Source: G963923955 sp963923955 (GTDB lineage: Bacteria; Pseudomonadota; Gammaproteobacteria; Eutrophobiales; Eutrophobiaceae). Taken from it: DNA of 64,000 nt. The position numbers were made by a program, and so were the translations under genes. The stretch spans positions 1,116,001 through 1,180,000 of the forward strand of contig OZ000552.1 in assembly GCA_963923955.1 (NCBI GenBank), read 5' to 3'. This document shows, piece after piece, positions 27,450 to 36,636 of this stretch. The notes beneath the pieces were generated by a model. It had not been told where the DNA came from. It saw nothing but the letters and a program-made list of their open reading frames with translations, and ran no database searches. Position 1 is the stretch's first letter. Each line of letters opens with the position of its first letter.

Positions 27450-28097
27450 ATGAAGATTATATTATTAGGCCCGCCCGGTGCAGGCAAAGGCACACAGGCG
27501 AATTTTATCAAGGCAGCCTTTACTATACCGCAGATATCCACCGGCGACATGTTGCGCGCTGCGGTTGAGGCAGGCACCGCCTTAGGATCGGAGGCCAAGA
27601 AGATCATGGATGCCGGAGAGCTGGTCTCTGATGCGCTGATCTTAAGACTCGTGAAAGAAAGAATTGCCAAGGCCGATTGCCGACATGGCTATCTGTTCGA
27701 TGGCTTCCCGCGCACCCTTCCACAGGCAGAAGGAATGCAGGATGTGGGCATAGAGATCGATTATGTCATCGAGATCCAGCTTGCTGATGAGGAGATTGTA
27801 AAGAGGATGAGTGGCCGCCGTTCCCATCTTGCATCAGGCCGCACCTATCATGTTGTATTTAATCCCCCCAAAGAGGCTGATAAAGATGACTTGACCGGGG
27901 AGCCGCTGGTGCAACGTGATGATGACAAGGAAGAGACAGTGAAAAAGCGGCTACAGGTTTACCATGAACAGACCGCGCCCTTGATTGCCTATTACAGCGC
28001 GATGAGTGCTGAGGACAGGCTGCAATATTTACGCTTTAACGGCATGTCTGATGTGAATGAGCTCGCCGAAGAGATCACTGCGGCGCTGAAGCAATAG
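27450..28097 (+). CDS. adk: Adenylate kinase
   Basis: 215 aa. P-loop GPPGAGKGTQ, NMP-binding region STGDMLRAAV, DGFPRTLPQAEGM, and a long LID (GRRSHLASGRTYHVVFNPP) without zinc cysteines, as in Gram-negative enzymes. It interconverts ATP+AMP and 2 ADP. The ATG at 27450 is chosen because the family begins MKIILLGPPG; an upstream TTG would add five residues. Confidence 0.97.
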   Translation: MKIILLGPPGAGKGTQANFIKAAFTIPQISTGDMLRAAVEAGTALGSEAKKIMDAGELVSDALILRLVKERIAKADCRHGYLFDGFPRTLPQAEGMQDVGIEIDYVIEIQLADEEIVKRMSGRRSHLASGRTYHVVFNPPKEADKDDLTGEPLVQRDDDKEETVKKRLQVYHEQTAPLIAYYSAMSAEDRLQYLRFNGMSDVNELAEEITAALKQ

Positions 28098-28226
28098 ACA
28101 CAAGTAAAAATATTAAATTGTGGTTTCTAAGGAGGGTGTAAGAAAACTTTATGCGTGAGTCTTTGGGCTTGATACAGCTTGCGGAGGCAAGAGTGGATTT
28201 CAGTACGGAAATTTCTTTAAAAAAAG

Positions 28227-28255
28227 TTAGCAAAAACGAAAAACCTTACTATAAT
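28227..28255 (+). promoter_or_regulatory. Predicted sigma-70 promoter of the Lys-rich protein gene
   Basis: TTAGCA (28227-28232), 17-bp spacer, TATAAT (28250-28255). A second candidate (TTGCGT-17-TATTAG) follows just downstream. The 5' leader is about 80 nt. Confidence 0.55.
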
Positions 28256-28341
28256 AATTTGCGTATAGTGATCTTGTGTTGTATTAGATAAATATGTCAT
28301 TCACCGTTGTTACATCCAACTAGCTAGGGGAGTTTAAGACT

Positions 28342-28635
28342 ATGGCAAAGAAGAAGGTTAAAAAGAAGGTGGCGAAGAAGAAGGTAGCCAGGAAAAAGGT
28401 AGTAAAGAAGCGGGCCAAGAAAAAGGTGGCAAAGAAGAAGGTAGCAAAGAAAAAAGTGGCGAAGAAAAAAGTCGCCAAGAAGAAGGTAGCAAAAAAGAAA
28501 GTAGCCAAGAAGGCAAAGAAGAAGGTAGCAAAGAAAAAAGCGGCGAAGAAAAAAGTCGCCAAGAAGAAAGTAGCAAAAAAGAAAGTAGCCAAGAAGGCAA
28601 AGAAGAAGGCAGCAAAGAAAAAGGCTGGAGGATAA
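28342..28635 (+). CDS. Lysine-rich histone H1-like repeat protein
   Basis: 97 aa, composed almost only of Lys, Ala and Val in KKKVA / KKVAKK pentapeptide-like repeats, ending KKAGG. Composition and repeat type resemble bacterial histone H1-like proteins (AlgP, Hc1 tail, KAP-type), which bind DNA or RNA through charge. The coding DNA is highly repetitive (AAGAAGAAGGTAGCA-like units), so copy number may vary between strains. A strong promoter precedes it and an intrinsic terminator follows, making it a monocistronic gene. Function inferred from composition only. Confidence 0.85.
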   Translation: MAKKKVKKKVAKKKVARKKVVKKRAKKKVAKKKVAKKKVAKKKVAKKKVAKKKVAKKAKKKVAKKKAAKKKVAKKKVAKKKVAKKAKKKAAKKKAGG

Positions 28636-28681
28636 GCCCTTGCTGATAGATCCAAGCAATGGATTGTAAGCAACATTCGAG

Positions 28682-28709
28682 GCCCCGCTAAAGATGCGGG
28701 GCTTTTTTT
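28682..28709 (+). terminator. Intrinsic terminator after the Lys-rich protein gene
   Basis: GCCCCGC / GCGGGGC 7-bp stem, TAAAGAT loop, then seven T. Confidence 0.9.
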
Positions 28710-28823
28710 GTCTAGCTATCGATCATATCGGTATATCTTGCTAATGCGCTGGGCAACCGCCCGCAATAATACGTCAGTTTATTTTATGCAGGCACTGACT
28801 TAGATCAGGCTTGCCTTATCTTT

Positions 28824-30203
28824 CTAGAACGATTCTGTTGCGTAGCACCATGCCTTATCGGGCACCTCAGGCCCCATGCCGGCCTTTGCTTTTAGCTGTG
28901 CCAAAAAGTCCTGCGGCTGTGCCAATGTCTCCCAGACCACAGGCAAAAAGGTGGCGCTCCTCTGCCCCTTTTCAATCACCAGGCCATCTGTTCCGGGCCG
29001 CAGTTGTTGTAATAGCTCAGCTTCTGACGCAAAAGCCAGCGGCCTTCTGCGCATCAGGATAGAGATGCCAAGTTCTGTTTGACTGAATTCGTCCCTTGTC
29101 AATGGCCTAAAGCGCGGATCATGAAAGGCGGCCTTGAAGGCGCTCTGAGCAATGCCTTCAACCAGAGGGGCAGTAGCCTGAAGACTGCCCATGCAGCCGC
29201 GCAGTTTGCCGCCCAGACTCAAGCTCACAAAGGCGGCATGGCGCGCAGCTAATTTTGCCGGGTATTGCCCTTTCTCCGGCACCAGCGCCTGTTGACGGGT
29301 GAAGCCCTGTTCGATGCTTTCCCGGGCGATTTTGCGTAAGCTCTCCTGCTCGGCTGCACTGAAGCTGTCATTCTCAGGCAGGCACAGTGCATAGGCCCCA
29401 TAGCCGACCACCCGGTCACGGGCACCGGCCGTATCACCTGAGTTGCGCAGATCAAGCAGCGCCACGCTCATCCCGCGTTGTCGGGCAATATTGAGCAGGC
29501 CGTGCAGTGGGCGGCACCCACAGGCCTCGTGCGGGCCGATCTCATCTGCGCGCAGCGCCTGGATGGCGCGGCTGGTACGCTGATCGATCCGCAGCGCGGT
29601 CTCATAGTCATGGTAGTGGCTGAGATCGGAACTCACGACGATCAACGTTTCATCGCCGCCCCAGAGTGCTTCCAATACCTCACTCACCTCCGCGGCGCTC
29701 GCCTCACCGACAAGCATCGGCAGCAATAAAAACTCATCAAGTACGCATTGCAGGAAGGGCAGATGAACTTCCAGGCTGTGTTCCTGTGCGTGCGCCTCAT
29801 CAAGGACGCAGACCTGCGGGAATGCCTCCAGGCGCCGAATTGCGGCCAGATCGAGGGCCACCTCGCCCAGCGGGCTGGCGAAACGGCTGGCAGCGGCGAG
29901 GGCCAGGCCCTTGACATAGACACAATGCGCCGGCCCCAGCAGCACGACGCGTCGAATTTCGCTTTTTCGCACCAGGAGGCTGGCATAGGCGCTTGCCGCT
30001 ATCGGGCCGGAATAGCGATAACCGGCATGGGGTGCGATGATTGCCTTTGGTGAGACCGATGTCGTTGCCGCTGCATCCAGATAACTCTGGACCATGTTTC
30101 CAAGCGCGTCCGGCTCATCCGGGTAAAAGCTCCCGGCCACCGCAGGCTGACGAACCCCGCTTTTGAGTCCGCTCAGGCCGCTATTTGCATTGGTGAGAAG
30201 CAT
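28824..30203 (-). CDS. Memo-AMMECR1 fusion protein (AmmeMemoRadiSam system B+A)
   Basis: 459 aa two-domain protein. Residues about 17-280 are a Memo domain (VRQPAVAGSFYPDEPDALG, APHAGYRYSGPIAASAY, VVLLGPAHCVYVKGLAL, SSDLSHYHDYE with metal-binding histidines). Residues about 285-455 are an AMMECR1 domain with LRGCMGSLQA. In many genomes these are separate genes next to a radical SAM enzyme; here they are fused and divergent from that enzyme (30249), with only 45 bp between start codons. The system's reaction is not well established in bacteria. Confidence 0.93.
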   Translation of the reverse strand: MLLTNANSGLSGLKSGVRQPAVAGSFYPDEPDALGNMVQSYLDAAATTSVSPKAIIAPHAGYRYSGPIAASAYASLLVRKSEIRRVVLLGPAHCVYVKGLALAAASRFASPLGEVALDLAAIRRLEAFPQVCVLDEAHAQEHSLEVHLPFLQCVLDEFLLLPMLVGEASAAEVSEVLEALWGGDETLIVVSSDLSHYHDYETALRIDQRTSRAIQALRADEIGPHEACGCRPLHGLLNIARQRGMSVALLDLRNSGDTAGARDRVVGYGAYALCLPENDSFSAAEQESLRKIARESIEQGFTRQQALVPEKGQYPAKLAARHAAFVSLSLGGKLRGCMGSLQATAPLVEGIAQSAFKAAFHDPRFRPLTRDEFSQTELGISILMRRRPLAFASEAELLQQLRPGTDGLVIEKGQRSATFLPVVWETLAQPQDFLAQLKAKAGMGPEVPDKAWCYATESF

Positions 30204-30248
30204 AAATCCTGGTTAGGCTGCGTCTTTGTCTGCTATAAGTATAGTAAA

Positions 30249-31331
30249 ATGCAGCCGCTCAATCACACAATCTTCCCCACCCGGCACTGGCACCGGCTTG
30301 ATGATGGCCGCGTGCAGTGCGATATTTGCCCGCGTGCCTGCAAACTCAGGGAAGGCCAGCGCGGCCTGTGCTTCGTCCGCGCCTGCGAGCACGGACAGAT
30401 TGTCCTGACGACCTATGGCCGCTCCAGCGGTTTTTGTATTGACCCGATCGAGAAAAAGCCCCTAAACCATTTCCTGCCCGGCACGCCGGTGCTCTCCTTT
30501 GGCACCGCCGGTTGCAACCTCGCCTGTAAGTTCTGCCAGAATTGGGACATCAGCAAGTCAAGGCAGCAGGATACCTTGGCCGATGCCGCCTCTCCCAAGC
30601 ATCTGGCCGAGACGGCCCTTCAGCTGGGTTGCCGCTCGGTCGCCTTCACTTATAACGATCCGGTCATCTTCCACGAATATGCTATCGATGTGGCCCAGGC
30701 CTGTTATGCGCATGGCGTGAAGGCGGTGGCGGTGACAGCCGGCTATGTCTGCGCAGCGCCGCGACAGGAGTTTTTCCGGCACATGGATGCGGCGAATGTT
30801 GACCTGAAGGCCTTCACCGAGCGCTTTTATAAGTACATCACCGGCGGACACTTACAGGCCGTGTTGGAGACGCTCATCTATCTGCAACACGAAACCGATG
30901 TCTGGTTTGAGATTACCAACCTGTTGATCCCCGGGGAAAACGACTCAGAGGCCGAGATTGAGGCCATGACGCAATGGATCGCCGAGCACCTGGGGCCGGA
31001 TGTGCCGCTGCATTTCTCGGCCTTTCACCCGGACTGGAAGATGCTGGACAAGACGCATACGCCTAAAGAAACCCTGCTGCGCGCACGCGCTATCGCCATG
31101 AAAAACGGGCTCAATTTTGTCTTTACCGGCAATGTGCACGATGAGCCAAGCGGCAGTACGTACTGCAAGAACTGCGCTGCCTTGCTCATCGCCAGGGACT
31201 GGTATGAATTAAAAGCCTGGAACCTGGATGCGGTCGGCAGGTGCCGGGCCTGCGGTGAGTCCTGCCCCGGTGTCTTTGAAGCCAAGCCGAGGACCTGGGG
31301 CGCCGGGCGCCGGCGGGTGCATTTGGCCTGA
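30249..31331 (+). CDS. amrS: AmmeMemoRadiSam system radical SAM enzyme
   Basis: 360 aa. The radical SAM cluster is CNLACKFC after FGTAG. A preceding Cys-rich N-terminus (CDICPRACKLREGQRGLC) and a C-terminal zinc-like cysteine set (YCKNCAALL, CRACGESCPG) are present. It resembles pyruvate formate-lyase activating enzymes, but no glycyl-radical enzyme lies nearby. Its partner is the divergent Memo-AMMECR1 fusion. Confidence 0.93.
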   Translation: MQPLNHTIFPTRHWHRLDDGRVQCDICPRACKLREGQRGLCFVRACEHGQIVLTTYGRSSGFCIDPIEKKPLNHFLPGTPVLSFGTAGCNLACKFCQNWDISKSRQQDTLADAASPKHLAETALQLGCRSVAFTYNDPVIFHEYAIDVAQACYAHGVKAVAVTAGYVCAAPRQEFFRHMDAANVDLKAFTERFYKYITGGHLQAVLETLIYLQHETDVWFEITNLLIPGENDSEAEIEAMTQWIAEHLGPDVPLHFSAFHPDWKMLDKTHTPKETLLRARAIAMKNGLNFVFTGNVHDEPSGSTYCKNCAALLIARDWYELKAWNLDAVGRCRACGESCPGVFEAKPRTWGAGRRRVHLA

Positions 31332-31345
31332 TCTGCACATTCGCC

Positions 31346-31374
31346 TTGAAAACCCCTGGCCAAGACTGTAGTAT
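31346..31374 (+). promoter_or_regulatory. Predicted promoter of tRNA-fMet
   Basis: TTGAAA (31346-31351), 17-bp spacer, TAGTAT (31369-31374), 13 bp before the tRNA. Confidence 0.55.
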
Positions 31375-31387
31375 GCGCCCGTTGAGT

Positions 31388-31464
31388 TGCGGGGTGGAGC
31401 AGTCTGGCAGCTCGTCGGGCTCATAACCCGAAGGTCGCAGGTTCAAATCCTGCCCCCGCTACCA
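31388..31464 (+). tRNA. Initiator tRNA-fMet(CAT)
   Basis: 77 nt. Anticodon loop CTCATAA with three G-C pairs (GGG/CCC) in the anticodon stem and an unpaired T1-T72 at the acceptor end; both are initiator hallmarks. CCA is encoded. It precedes rimP-nusA-infB as in E. coli metY. Confidence 0.96.
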
Positions 31465-31567
31465 GTTTTAACTCAGGACGCATCCCTGTGTTGCGCCGCA
31501 GTTGCATGGCAGTTTTATTGCATCGAGACAAGGCGGCGCAGATCAAGATGGCTTGCACTCACCAAGA

Positions 31568-31597
31568 TTGGCAGCTGTGCTGAAAAACAGCTATACT
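31568..31597 (+). promoter_or_regulatory. Predicted promoter of the rimP-nusA-infB operon
   Basis: TTGGCA (31568-31573), 18-bp spacer, TATACT (31592-31597). It lies upstream of the terminator-like hairpin at 31627, which would place the hairpin in the operon leader. Confidence 0.5.
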
Positions 31598-31626
31598 CGC
31601 CGGTGAGTTATCCATGTGGTATCAAG

Positions 31627-31649
31627 AGTGAGCCTTCGGCTCACTTTTT
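31627..31649 (+). terminator. Terminator-like hairpin in the rimP leader
   Basis: AGTGAGCC / GGCTCACT 8-bp stem, TTC loop, followed by TTTT, 12 bp before the rimP start codon. It may end tRNA-fMet read-through or act as an attenuator for the operon encoding NusA. Confidence 0.75.
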
Positions 31650-31660
31650 GTTTGTGGCCT

Positions 31661-32131
31661 ATGTACAGACAAAACGGCGCATTAACCGCTCTGCTGGAGC
31701 CGGTCATCGCAGCATTAGGCTATCGCCTGTGGGGCATTGAGGAGGGTTCTGATATGCGCGGCTTCCTGCTCCGGATCTACATAGATCATGACAAGGGCAT
31801 TGCCCTTGCAGATTGTGAACAGGTAAGCCGGCAGCTTGTCGCCGTGCTGGATGTGGAAGATCCCATGCCGGGCCCGTATCAGTTGGAGGTGTCCTCGCCG
31901 GGTCTGGCGCGCCCTTTGTTCACGCTGGCGCAGTTCCGGCAATTTGTCGGCGCCAAGGTGCAGCTGCGCTTGTGCGCCGGGCGCCATGACAGAGGAAATA
32001 GGGCCGGGAGAAAGATAGTTGGCAGCATTGAGGCAGTGGGGATGGATGAGGTGCTGCTCATTGAAAAGGGGCAGCGTTATCGCCTTGCTGCCGATGAGAT
32101 AGAACAGGCCCACATTGTGCCGCAATTTTGA
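31661..32131 (+). CDS. rimP: Ribosome maturation factor RimP
   Basis: 156 aa from ATG 31661 (MYRQNGALTALLEPVIAALGYRLWGIEEG). An upstream in-frame extension would include the terminator hairpin and is rejected. It contains the RimP core VEDPMPGPYQLEVSSPGLARPLF. It assists 30S assembly. First protein gene of the rimP-nusA-infB-rbfA-truB operon, 28 bp before nusA. Confidence 0.95.
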   Translation: MYRQNGALTALLEPVIAALGYRLWGIEEGSDMRGFLLRIYIDHDKGIALADCEQVSRQLVAVLDVEDPMPGPYQLEVSSPGLARPLFTLAQFRQFVGAKVQLRLCAGRHDRGNRAGRKIVGSIEAVGMDEVLLIEKGQRYRLAADEIEQAHIVPQF

Positions 32132-32159
32132 ACCAACTCAGATTTTGAAAGAGCCGTAG

Positions 32160-33680
32160 ATGAATAAAGAAATACTGATGGTGGTGGAGGCCGTCTCCAA
32201 TGAAAAAGGAGTCGGCAAAGATATTATCTTTGAGGCCATTGAGGCCGCCCTTGCTACCGCCACAAAGAAAAGGCATCGTGAAGACATCGAGGCGCGTGTT
32301 TGTATTGATCGAGAGAGCGGGGATTACGATACCTTCAGGCTATGGGAAGTCGTCGAGGATGGCACTGAGCCGCTGGAATTTCCCGCCAGACAGGTACGCT
32401 TACAAGATGCGCAGGCGCAGGTGGCGGATATAGAAATCGGCGGCTTTACCGAAGAGCCCATGCCTTCAGTGGAATTTGGCCGCATCGCAGCACAGACCGC
32501 CAAGCAGGTCATCGTGCAAAAGGTGCGCGAGGCCGAACGCAAGCAGGTCTTTGCGGCCTACCAGGATCGGGTAGGCGAGTTGGTCAGCGGGGTGGTAAAG
32601 CGGGTTGAGCGCAGCGGCGTGATCCTTGATCTGGGTAATAATGCCGAAGGCTTGATCCCGCGCGAGGAGATGATACCGCGTGAGGCGGTGCGTACCGGCG
32701 ATCGTCTGCGCGCTTACTTAAGGGACGTGCAAGCGGACAGTCGCGGTCCGCAGCTATTCTTAAGCCGCACCGCTCCGGAGTTATTGATTGAGCTATTCAA
32801 GATCGAAGTGCCGGAGATCAATGAAGGCATGATCGAGATCATCAATGGCGCCCGTGATCCGGGCGCGCGCGCCAAGATCGCGGTGCGTGCCAACGATGGG
32901 CGCATAGACCCCATCGGTGCCTGCGTCGGCATGCGCGGTTCACGGGTGCAGGCGGTCTCCAATGAACTCGGCGGCGAGCGGGTGGACATTATTCTCTGGA
33001 ATGAAAACCCGGCTCAGTTCGTCATCAATGCCATGGCCCCGGCGGAGGTGGCATCCATCCTGGTTGATGAAGATAGCAACAGCATGGATGTCGCCGTGGC
33101 TGAAGAGAACCTGTCCCAAGCCATCGGCCGCGGCGGACAGAATGTGCGGCTGGCGAGTGAGTTAAGCCGCTGGGAGCTCAATGTCATGTCTGTGGAGCAG
33201 GCCGATGAGAAGACCGAGGCCGAGGCGCGGGTGCTGCAAGACCTGTTCAAAGAGCAGCTGGATGTGGATGAGGAGATCGCCGTGATCCTGGTGCAGGAAG
33301 GCTTCTCCAGCATAGAAGAGGTGGCCTATGTGCCGGATGATGAGATGCTGGAAATAGAAGAGTTTGATGAGTCCCTGGTGCAGGAGCTGCGGGATCGAGC
33401 CCGTGATGTGATGCTCACCCGTGCGATTGCCAGTGAAGAGAAACTGGCGGATGCCAAACCGGCCGAGGATCTGTTGCAGATGGATGGCATGGATGAGGGC
33501 CTGGCCTATCAGCTTGCGGCGCATGGGGTTGTGACGATGGAGGATCTGGCCGAGCAGGCGGTGGATGATCTGGTCGAGATTGAGGCGCTCGATGCAGCGC
33601 GCGCCGCGCAACTAATCATGACCGCCCGTATCCCCTGGTTTGAAGGGCAAGAGAGCGAGAGCGGGGTAGCCGATGCCTGA
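32160..33680 (+). CDS. nusA: Transcription elongation/termination factor NusA
   Basis: 506 aa. N-terminal RNAP-binding domain (ILMVVEAVSNEKGVGKDIIFEAIE), S1 (VSGVVKRVERSGVILDLGNNAEGLIP), two KH domains (GACVGMRGSRVQAV, AIGRGGQNVRLAS) and two C-terminal helix-hairpin-helix repeats. It modulates pausing, termination and antitermination. It overlaps infB by 8 bp. Confidence 0.98.
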   Translation: MNKEILMVVEAVSNEKGVGKDIIFEAIEAALATATKKRHREDIEARVCIDRESGDYDTFRLWEVVEDGTEPLEFPARQVRLQDAQAQVADIEIGGFTEEPMPSVEFGRIAAQTAKQVIVQKVREAERKQVFAAYQDRVGELVSGVVKRVERSGVILDLGNNAEGLIPREEMIPREAVRTGDRLRAYLRDVQADSRGPQLFLSRTAPELLIELFKIEVPEINEGMIEIINGARDPGARAKIAVRANDGRIDPIGACVGMRGSRVQAVSNELGGERVDIILWNENPAQFVINAMAPAEVASILVDEDSNSMDVAVAEENLSQAIGRGGQNVRLASELSRWELNVMSVEQADEKTEAEARVLQDLFKEQLDVDEEIAVILVQEGFSSIEEVAYVPDDEMLEIEEFDESLVQELRDRARDVMLTRAIASEEKLADAKPAEDLLQMDGMDEGLAYQLAAHGVVTMEDLAEQAVDDLVEIEALDAARAAQLIMTARIPWFEGQESESGVADA

Positions 33681-36177
33681 TGTAAGCCTCAAGGACTATG
33701 CTGATGTGATCGGCATTCCGGTTGAGCGCCTGGTAGAGCAGTTACAGGCGGCCGGTGTTCAGCGCAAGACATCGGATGATATGTTATCCGATGATGAGAA
33801 ATCCGAACTGCTGGCGCATCTGCGCAGAAAGCGCGGCCAGGCTGATTCCACCGAGCCCAGGAAGATCACGATGCGGCGCAAGACCTTGAGTGAACTAAAG
33901 GTGCCGGTGGCCACTCCCGGCCGAACACGGACCCGTTCTAAAACCGTCAGCGTTGAGTTTCGTAAGCGCAGGACATATGCAAAACGCAGTGATCTCGCGG
34001 AAAAGGAGGCGGCCAGACGCCGGGCTGAGGAAGAGGCGGCTGCTGCGGCACATGCTGAAAAAGAGGCGATAGCCAAACAGGAGGCAGAAGAAGCCGCCCG
34101 CAAGGAGCGTGAAGAGGCCGCCGCGGCACAGGCAGCAGCGGACGCCTTCATGGCACAAGAGGAGGCCGCAAAAGAAGAGCCGGAGGAGGACAAGGCCGCA
34201 GAACCCGCGCCGGCGGCCCCTGCGGTAATCGAAGAATTGGTCCGGAAACCTGCCCGACCGGCGGCCCCGGAGAGAACTGTGCCCGCTGCAAGACCCGACA
34301 GGTTGCGGCGCAAGGAGCTGCATGTCGCATCAGACAAATCCGGCAAGCGGCGTAAAAAACAGCGCCCAAGACCTGTCGTGAAGAGAGAGGCGCAACATGC
34401 CTTTGAAATGCCCACTGCACCGATTGTCAGGGCGGTGCAACTCCCGGAACTCATCACGGTGGCCGAATTAGCACAGCGCATGTCGGTGAAGGGCACCGAG
34501 GTGGTCAAGGTCATGATGAACCTCGGCACCATAGTCACCATTAACCAGACCATTGATCAGGAAACCGCAGCCATTGTGGTGGAGGAGATGGGGCATAAGC
34601 CGGTGCTGCTAAAGGAAAATGCGCTGGAAGAGGAGATTGCCAAGGCCGCCAGACACTCAGGCGATGAGATTGCCAGGGCACCGGTTGTGACCATTATGGG
34701 CCATGTTGACCACGGCAAGACCTCGCTGCTGGATTACATTCGCCGTTCAAAGGTGGCTGCCGCGGAAGTCGGCGGCATTACCCAGCATATCGGCGCCTAT
34801 GGTGTTGTCACGGACAAGGGCAAGATCACCTTTCTCGATACGCCCGGCCATGAGGCCTTTACCTCAATGCGCGCCCGCGGCGCCAAGGTGACGGACATTG
34901 TCGTGATCGTGGTTGCGGCCGATGACGGCGTCATGCCGCAGACGGAAGAGGCAATCACGCATGCCAGGGCCGGCTCGGTGCCGATCATCGTTGCGGTGAA
35001 CAAGATCGACAAGGCGGATGCTGATCCGGACAAGGTGAAACAGGCGCTGGCGAAGTTTGAAGTTACGCCGGAAGAGTGGGGCGGGGATACGCTGTTTGTG
35101 AATGTCTCGGCGCTAACCGGCGCGGGGGTGGATGAGCTGCTGGATAACATACTCTTACAATCAGAAGTGCTTGAATTAAAGGCCCTTGCTGATGGTTCCG
35201 CATCAGGCACCGTGATTGAATCCCGTCTTGACAGAGGCCGCGGGCCGATTGCCACCGTGCTGGTACAAAACGGGGCCTTGAAAAAGGGCGATGTAATCTT
35301 AAGCGGCCATGAATTCGGCCGTGTCCGTGCCATGTACGATGAGCAGGCTAGGGAAGTGAATGCGGCCGGCCCATCGACTCCGGTGGAGATATTGGGCCTG
35401 TCCGGCACACCGAATGCCGGTGATGAGATGATCGTGGTGGCGGATGAGAAGAAGGCGCGCGAGATCGCAACCTTCAGGCAGGGCAAGTACCGGGAGGTCA
35501 AGCTGGCCAAACAGCAGGCATCCAAACTGGAAAATGTGATGTCACGGCTGGGTGCAGATGAAAAGGTAAGCTTGAATCTGTTGCTCAAGGCGGATGTGCA
35601 GGGCTCTGCGGAAGCCTTGTCGGAGTCCTTGAGCAAATTATCCTCAGACGAGGTCAAGATCAATATTATCAGCGCTGGTGTCGGCGGGATAACGGGGTCC
35701 GATGTCAATCTGGCGATGGCCTCCGGCGGCATGGTCATGGGCTTTAATGTGCGTGCCGATGCCGCCGCGCGCAAGCTGGTGGATGAAGAAGGCATTGACC
35801 TGCGTTATTACAGCGTCATCTATGAGGTGATCGATGATGTCAAGGCGGCGCTAAGCGGTATGTTATCGCCCGAGGTTCGCGAGCAGATTATCGGTGTTGC
35901 CGAGGTGCGCGATATCTTTCGCTCACCGCAGTTTGGCGAGATTGCCGGCTGCATTGTTGCCAGCGGCCTTGTGCGGCGTAGCAATCCGATCCGGGTCTTG
36001 CGCGATAACATTGTCATCTACGAGGGCGAGTTGGAATCACTGCGGCGTTTTAAGGATGATGTGAACGAGGTCAAGTCCGGCGTTGAATGCGGCATCGGTG
36101 TTAAAAACTATAATGACGTCAAGGCCGGCGATCAGATCGAGGTCTTTGAACGTGTTGAAGTTGCCCGTACTATTTAA
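33673..36177 (+). CDS. infB: Translation initiation factor IF-2
   Basis: 834 aa. The N-terminal IF2 domain is followed by a long Ala/Glu/Lys-rich charged linker (about 110-200), a second IF2N motif and the G domain with GHVDHGKTSLLDYIR, DTPGHEAF and NKIDKADAD. Domains II-IV end with GDQIEVFERVEVARTI. It is the GTPase that places fMet-tRNA on the 30S subunit. It overlaps nusA by 8 bp. Confidence 0.98.
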   Translation: MPDVSLKDYADVIGIPVERLVEQLQAAGVQRKTSDDMLSDDEKSELLAHLRRKRGQADSTEPRKITMRRKTLSELKVPVATPGRTRTRSKTVSVEFRKRRTYAKRSDLAEKEAARRRAEEEAAAAAHAEKEAIAKQEAEEAARKEREEAAAAQAAADAFMAQEEAAKEEPEEDKAAEPAPAAPAVIEELVRKPARPAAPERTVPAARPDRLRRKELHVASDKSGKRRKKQRPRPVVKREAQHAFEMPTAPIVRAVQLPELITVAELAQRMSVKGTEVVKVMMNLGTIVTINQTIDQETAAIVVEEMGHKPVLLKENALEEEIAKAARHSGDEIARAPVVTIMGHVDHGKTSLLDYIRRSKVAAAEVGGITQHIGAYGVVTDKGKITFLDTPGHEAFTSMRARGAKVTDIVVIVVAADDGVMPQTEEAITHARAGSVPIIVAVNKIDKADADPDKVKQALAKFEVTPEEWGGDTLFVNVSALTGAGVDELLDNILLQSEVLELKALADGSASGTVIESRLDRGRGPIATVLVQNGALKKGDVILSGHEFGRVRAMYDEQAREVNAAGPSTPVEILGLSGTPNAGDEMIVVADEKKAREIATFRQGKYREVKLAKQQASKLENVMSRLGADEKVSLNLLLKADVQGSAEALSESLSKLSSDEVKINIISAGVGGITGSDVNLAMASGGMVMGFNVRADAAARKLVDEEGIDLRYYSVIYEVIDDVKAALSGMLSPEVREQIIGVAEVRDIFRSPQFGEIAGCIVASGLVRRSNPIRVLRDNIVIYEGELESLRRFKDDVNEVKSGVECGIGVKNYNDVKAGDQIEVFERVEVARTI

Positions 36178-36204
36178 ATAACGGTTAGAGCTTTTGTTTT
36201 TCTT

Positions 36205-36570
36205 ATGCCCAGAGAATATGGCCGCAACCGGCGCGTTGCCGATCTCGTGCAGCGTGAGTTGGCAGTCTTGCTCCAGCGTGAAGTAGTGGATGCACGTTTA
36301 GGCATGCTGACTATCTCCGCTGTTGATGTAAGCCCGGATCTTAATAATGCAAAAGTCTATGTCACCAGCCTGGGCGCTGAAGCCCCGAGTGAAGAGTTGA
36401 TCCTTATTCTTAATGAATATGCTGCGCAGTTGCGGCATGAATTGGCAAAGGTCATTGTCCTGCGCGGCGTGCCCAAGTTGCGCTTTGTCTTCGACACTTC
36501 CATTGCACGCGGCAGCCATCTATCTGCGCTCATTGATTCTCTGAACACAAAGGGCGAGGCAGAAGAATAG
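36205..36570 (+). CDS. rbfA: 30S ribosome-binding factor A
   Basis: 121 aa KH-like protein (RVADLVQRELAVLLQREV, LTISAVDVSPDLNNAKVYVT, LRFVFDTSIARGSHLSALID). 16S rRNA maturation factor. Sits between infB and truB as expected. Confidence 0.96.
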   Translation: MPREYGRNRRVADLVQRELAVLLQREVVDARLGMLTISAVDVSPDLNNAKVYVTSLGAEAPSEELILILNEYAAQLRHELAKVIVLRGVPKLRFVFDTSIARGSHLSALIDSLNTKGEAEE

Positions 36571-36636
36571 TGTCCCGCAGTCCGCGCCCCGGCATCGCCT
36601 TCTATGCCGCTCGCCCAGGCCCCTCTGCCTTTTAGG

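Noticed and set aside
28151..28291. 46-codon frame after adk preceded by AAGGAGGG
   Set aside because: Shine-Dalgarno spacing too long and it runs through the promoter of the Lys-rich gene.
34797..35795. Long minus-strand open frame (332 codons) inside infB
   Set aside because: Lies opposite well-supported IF-2 coding sequence; serine-rich shadow translation with no family match.
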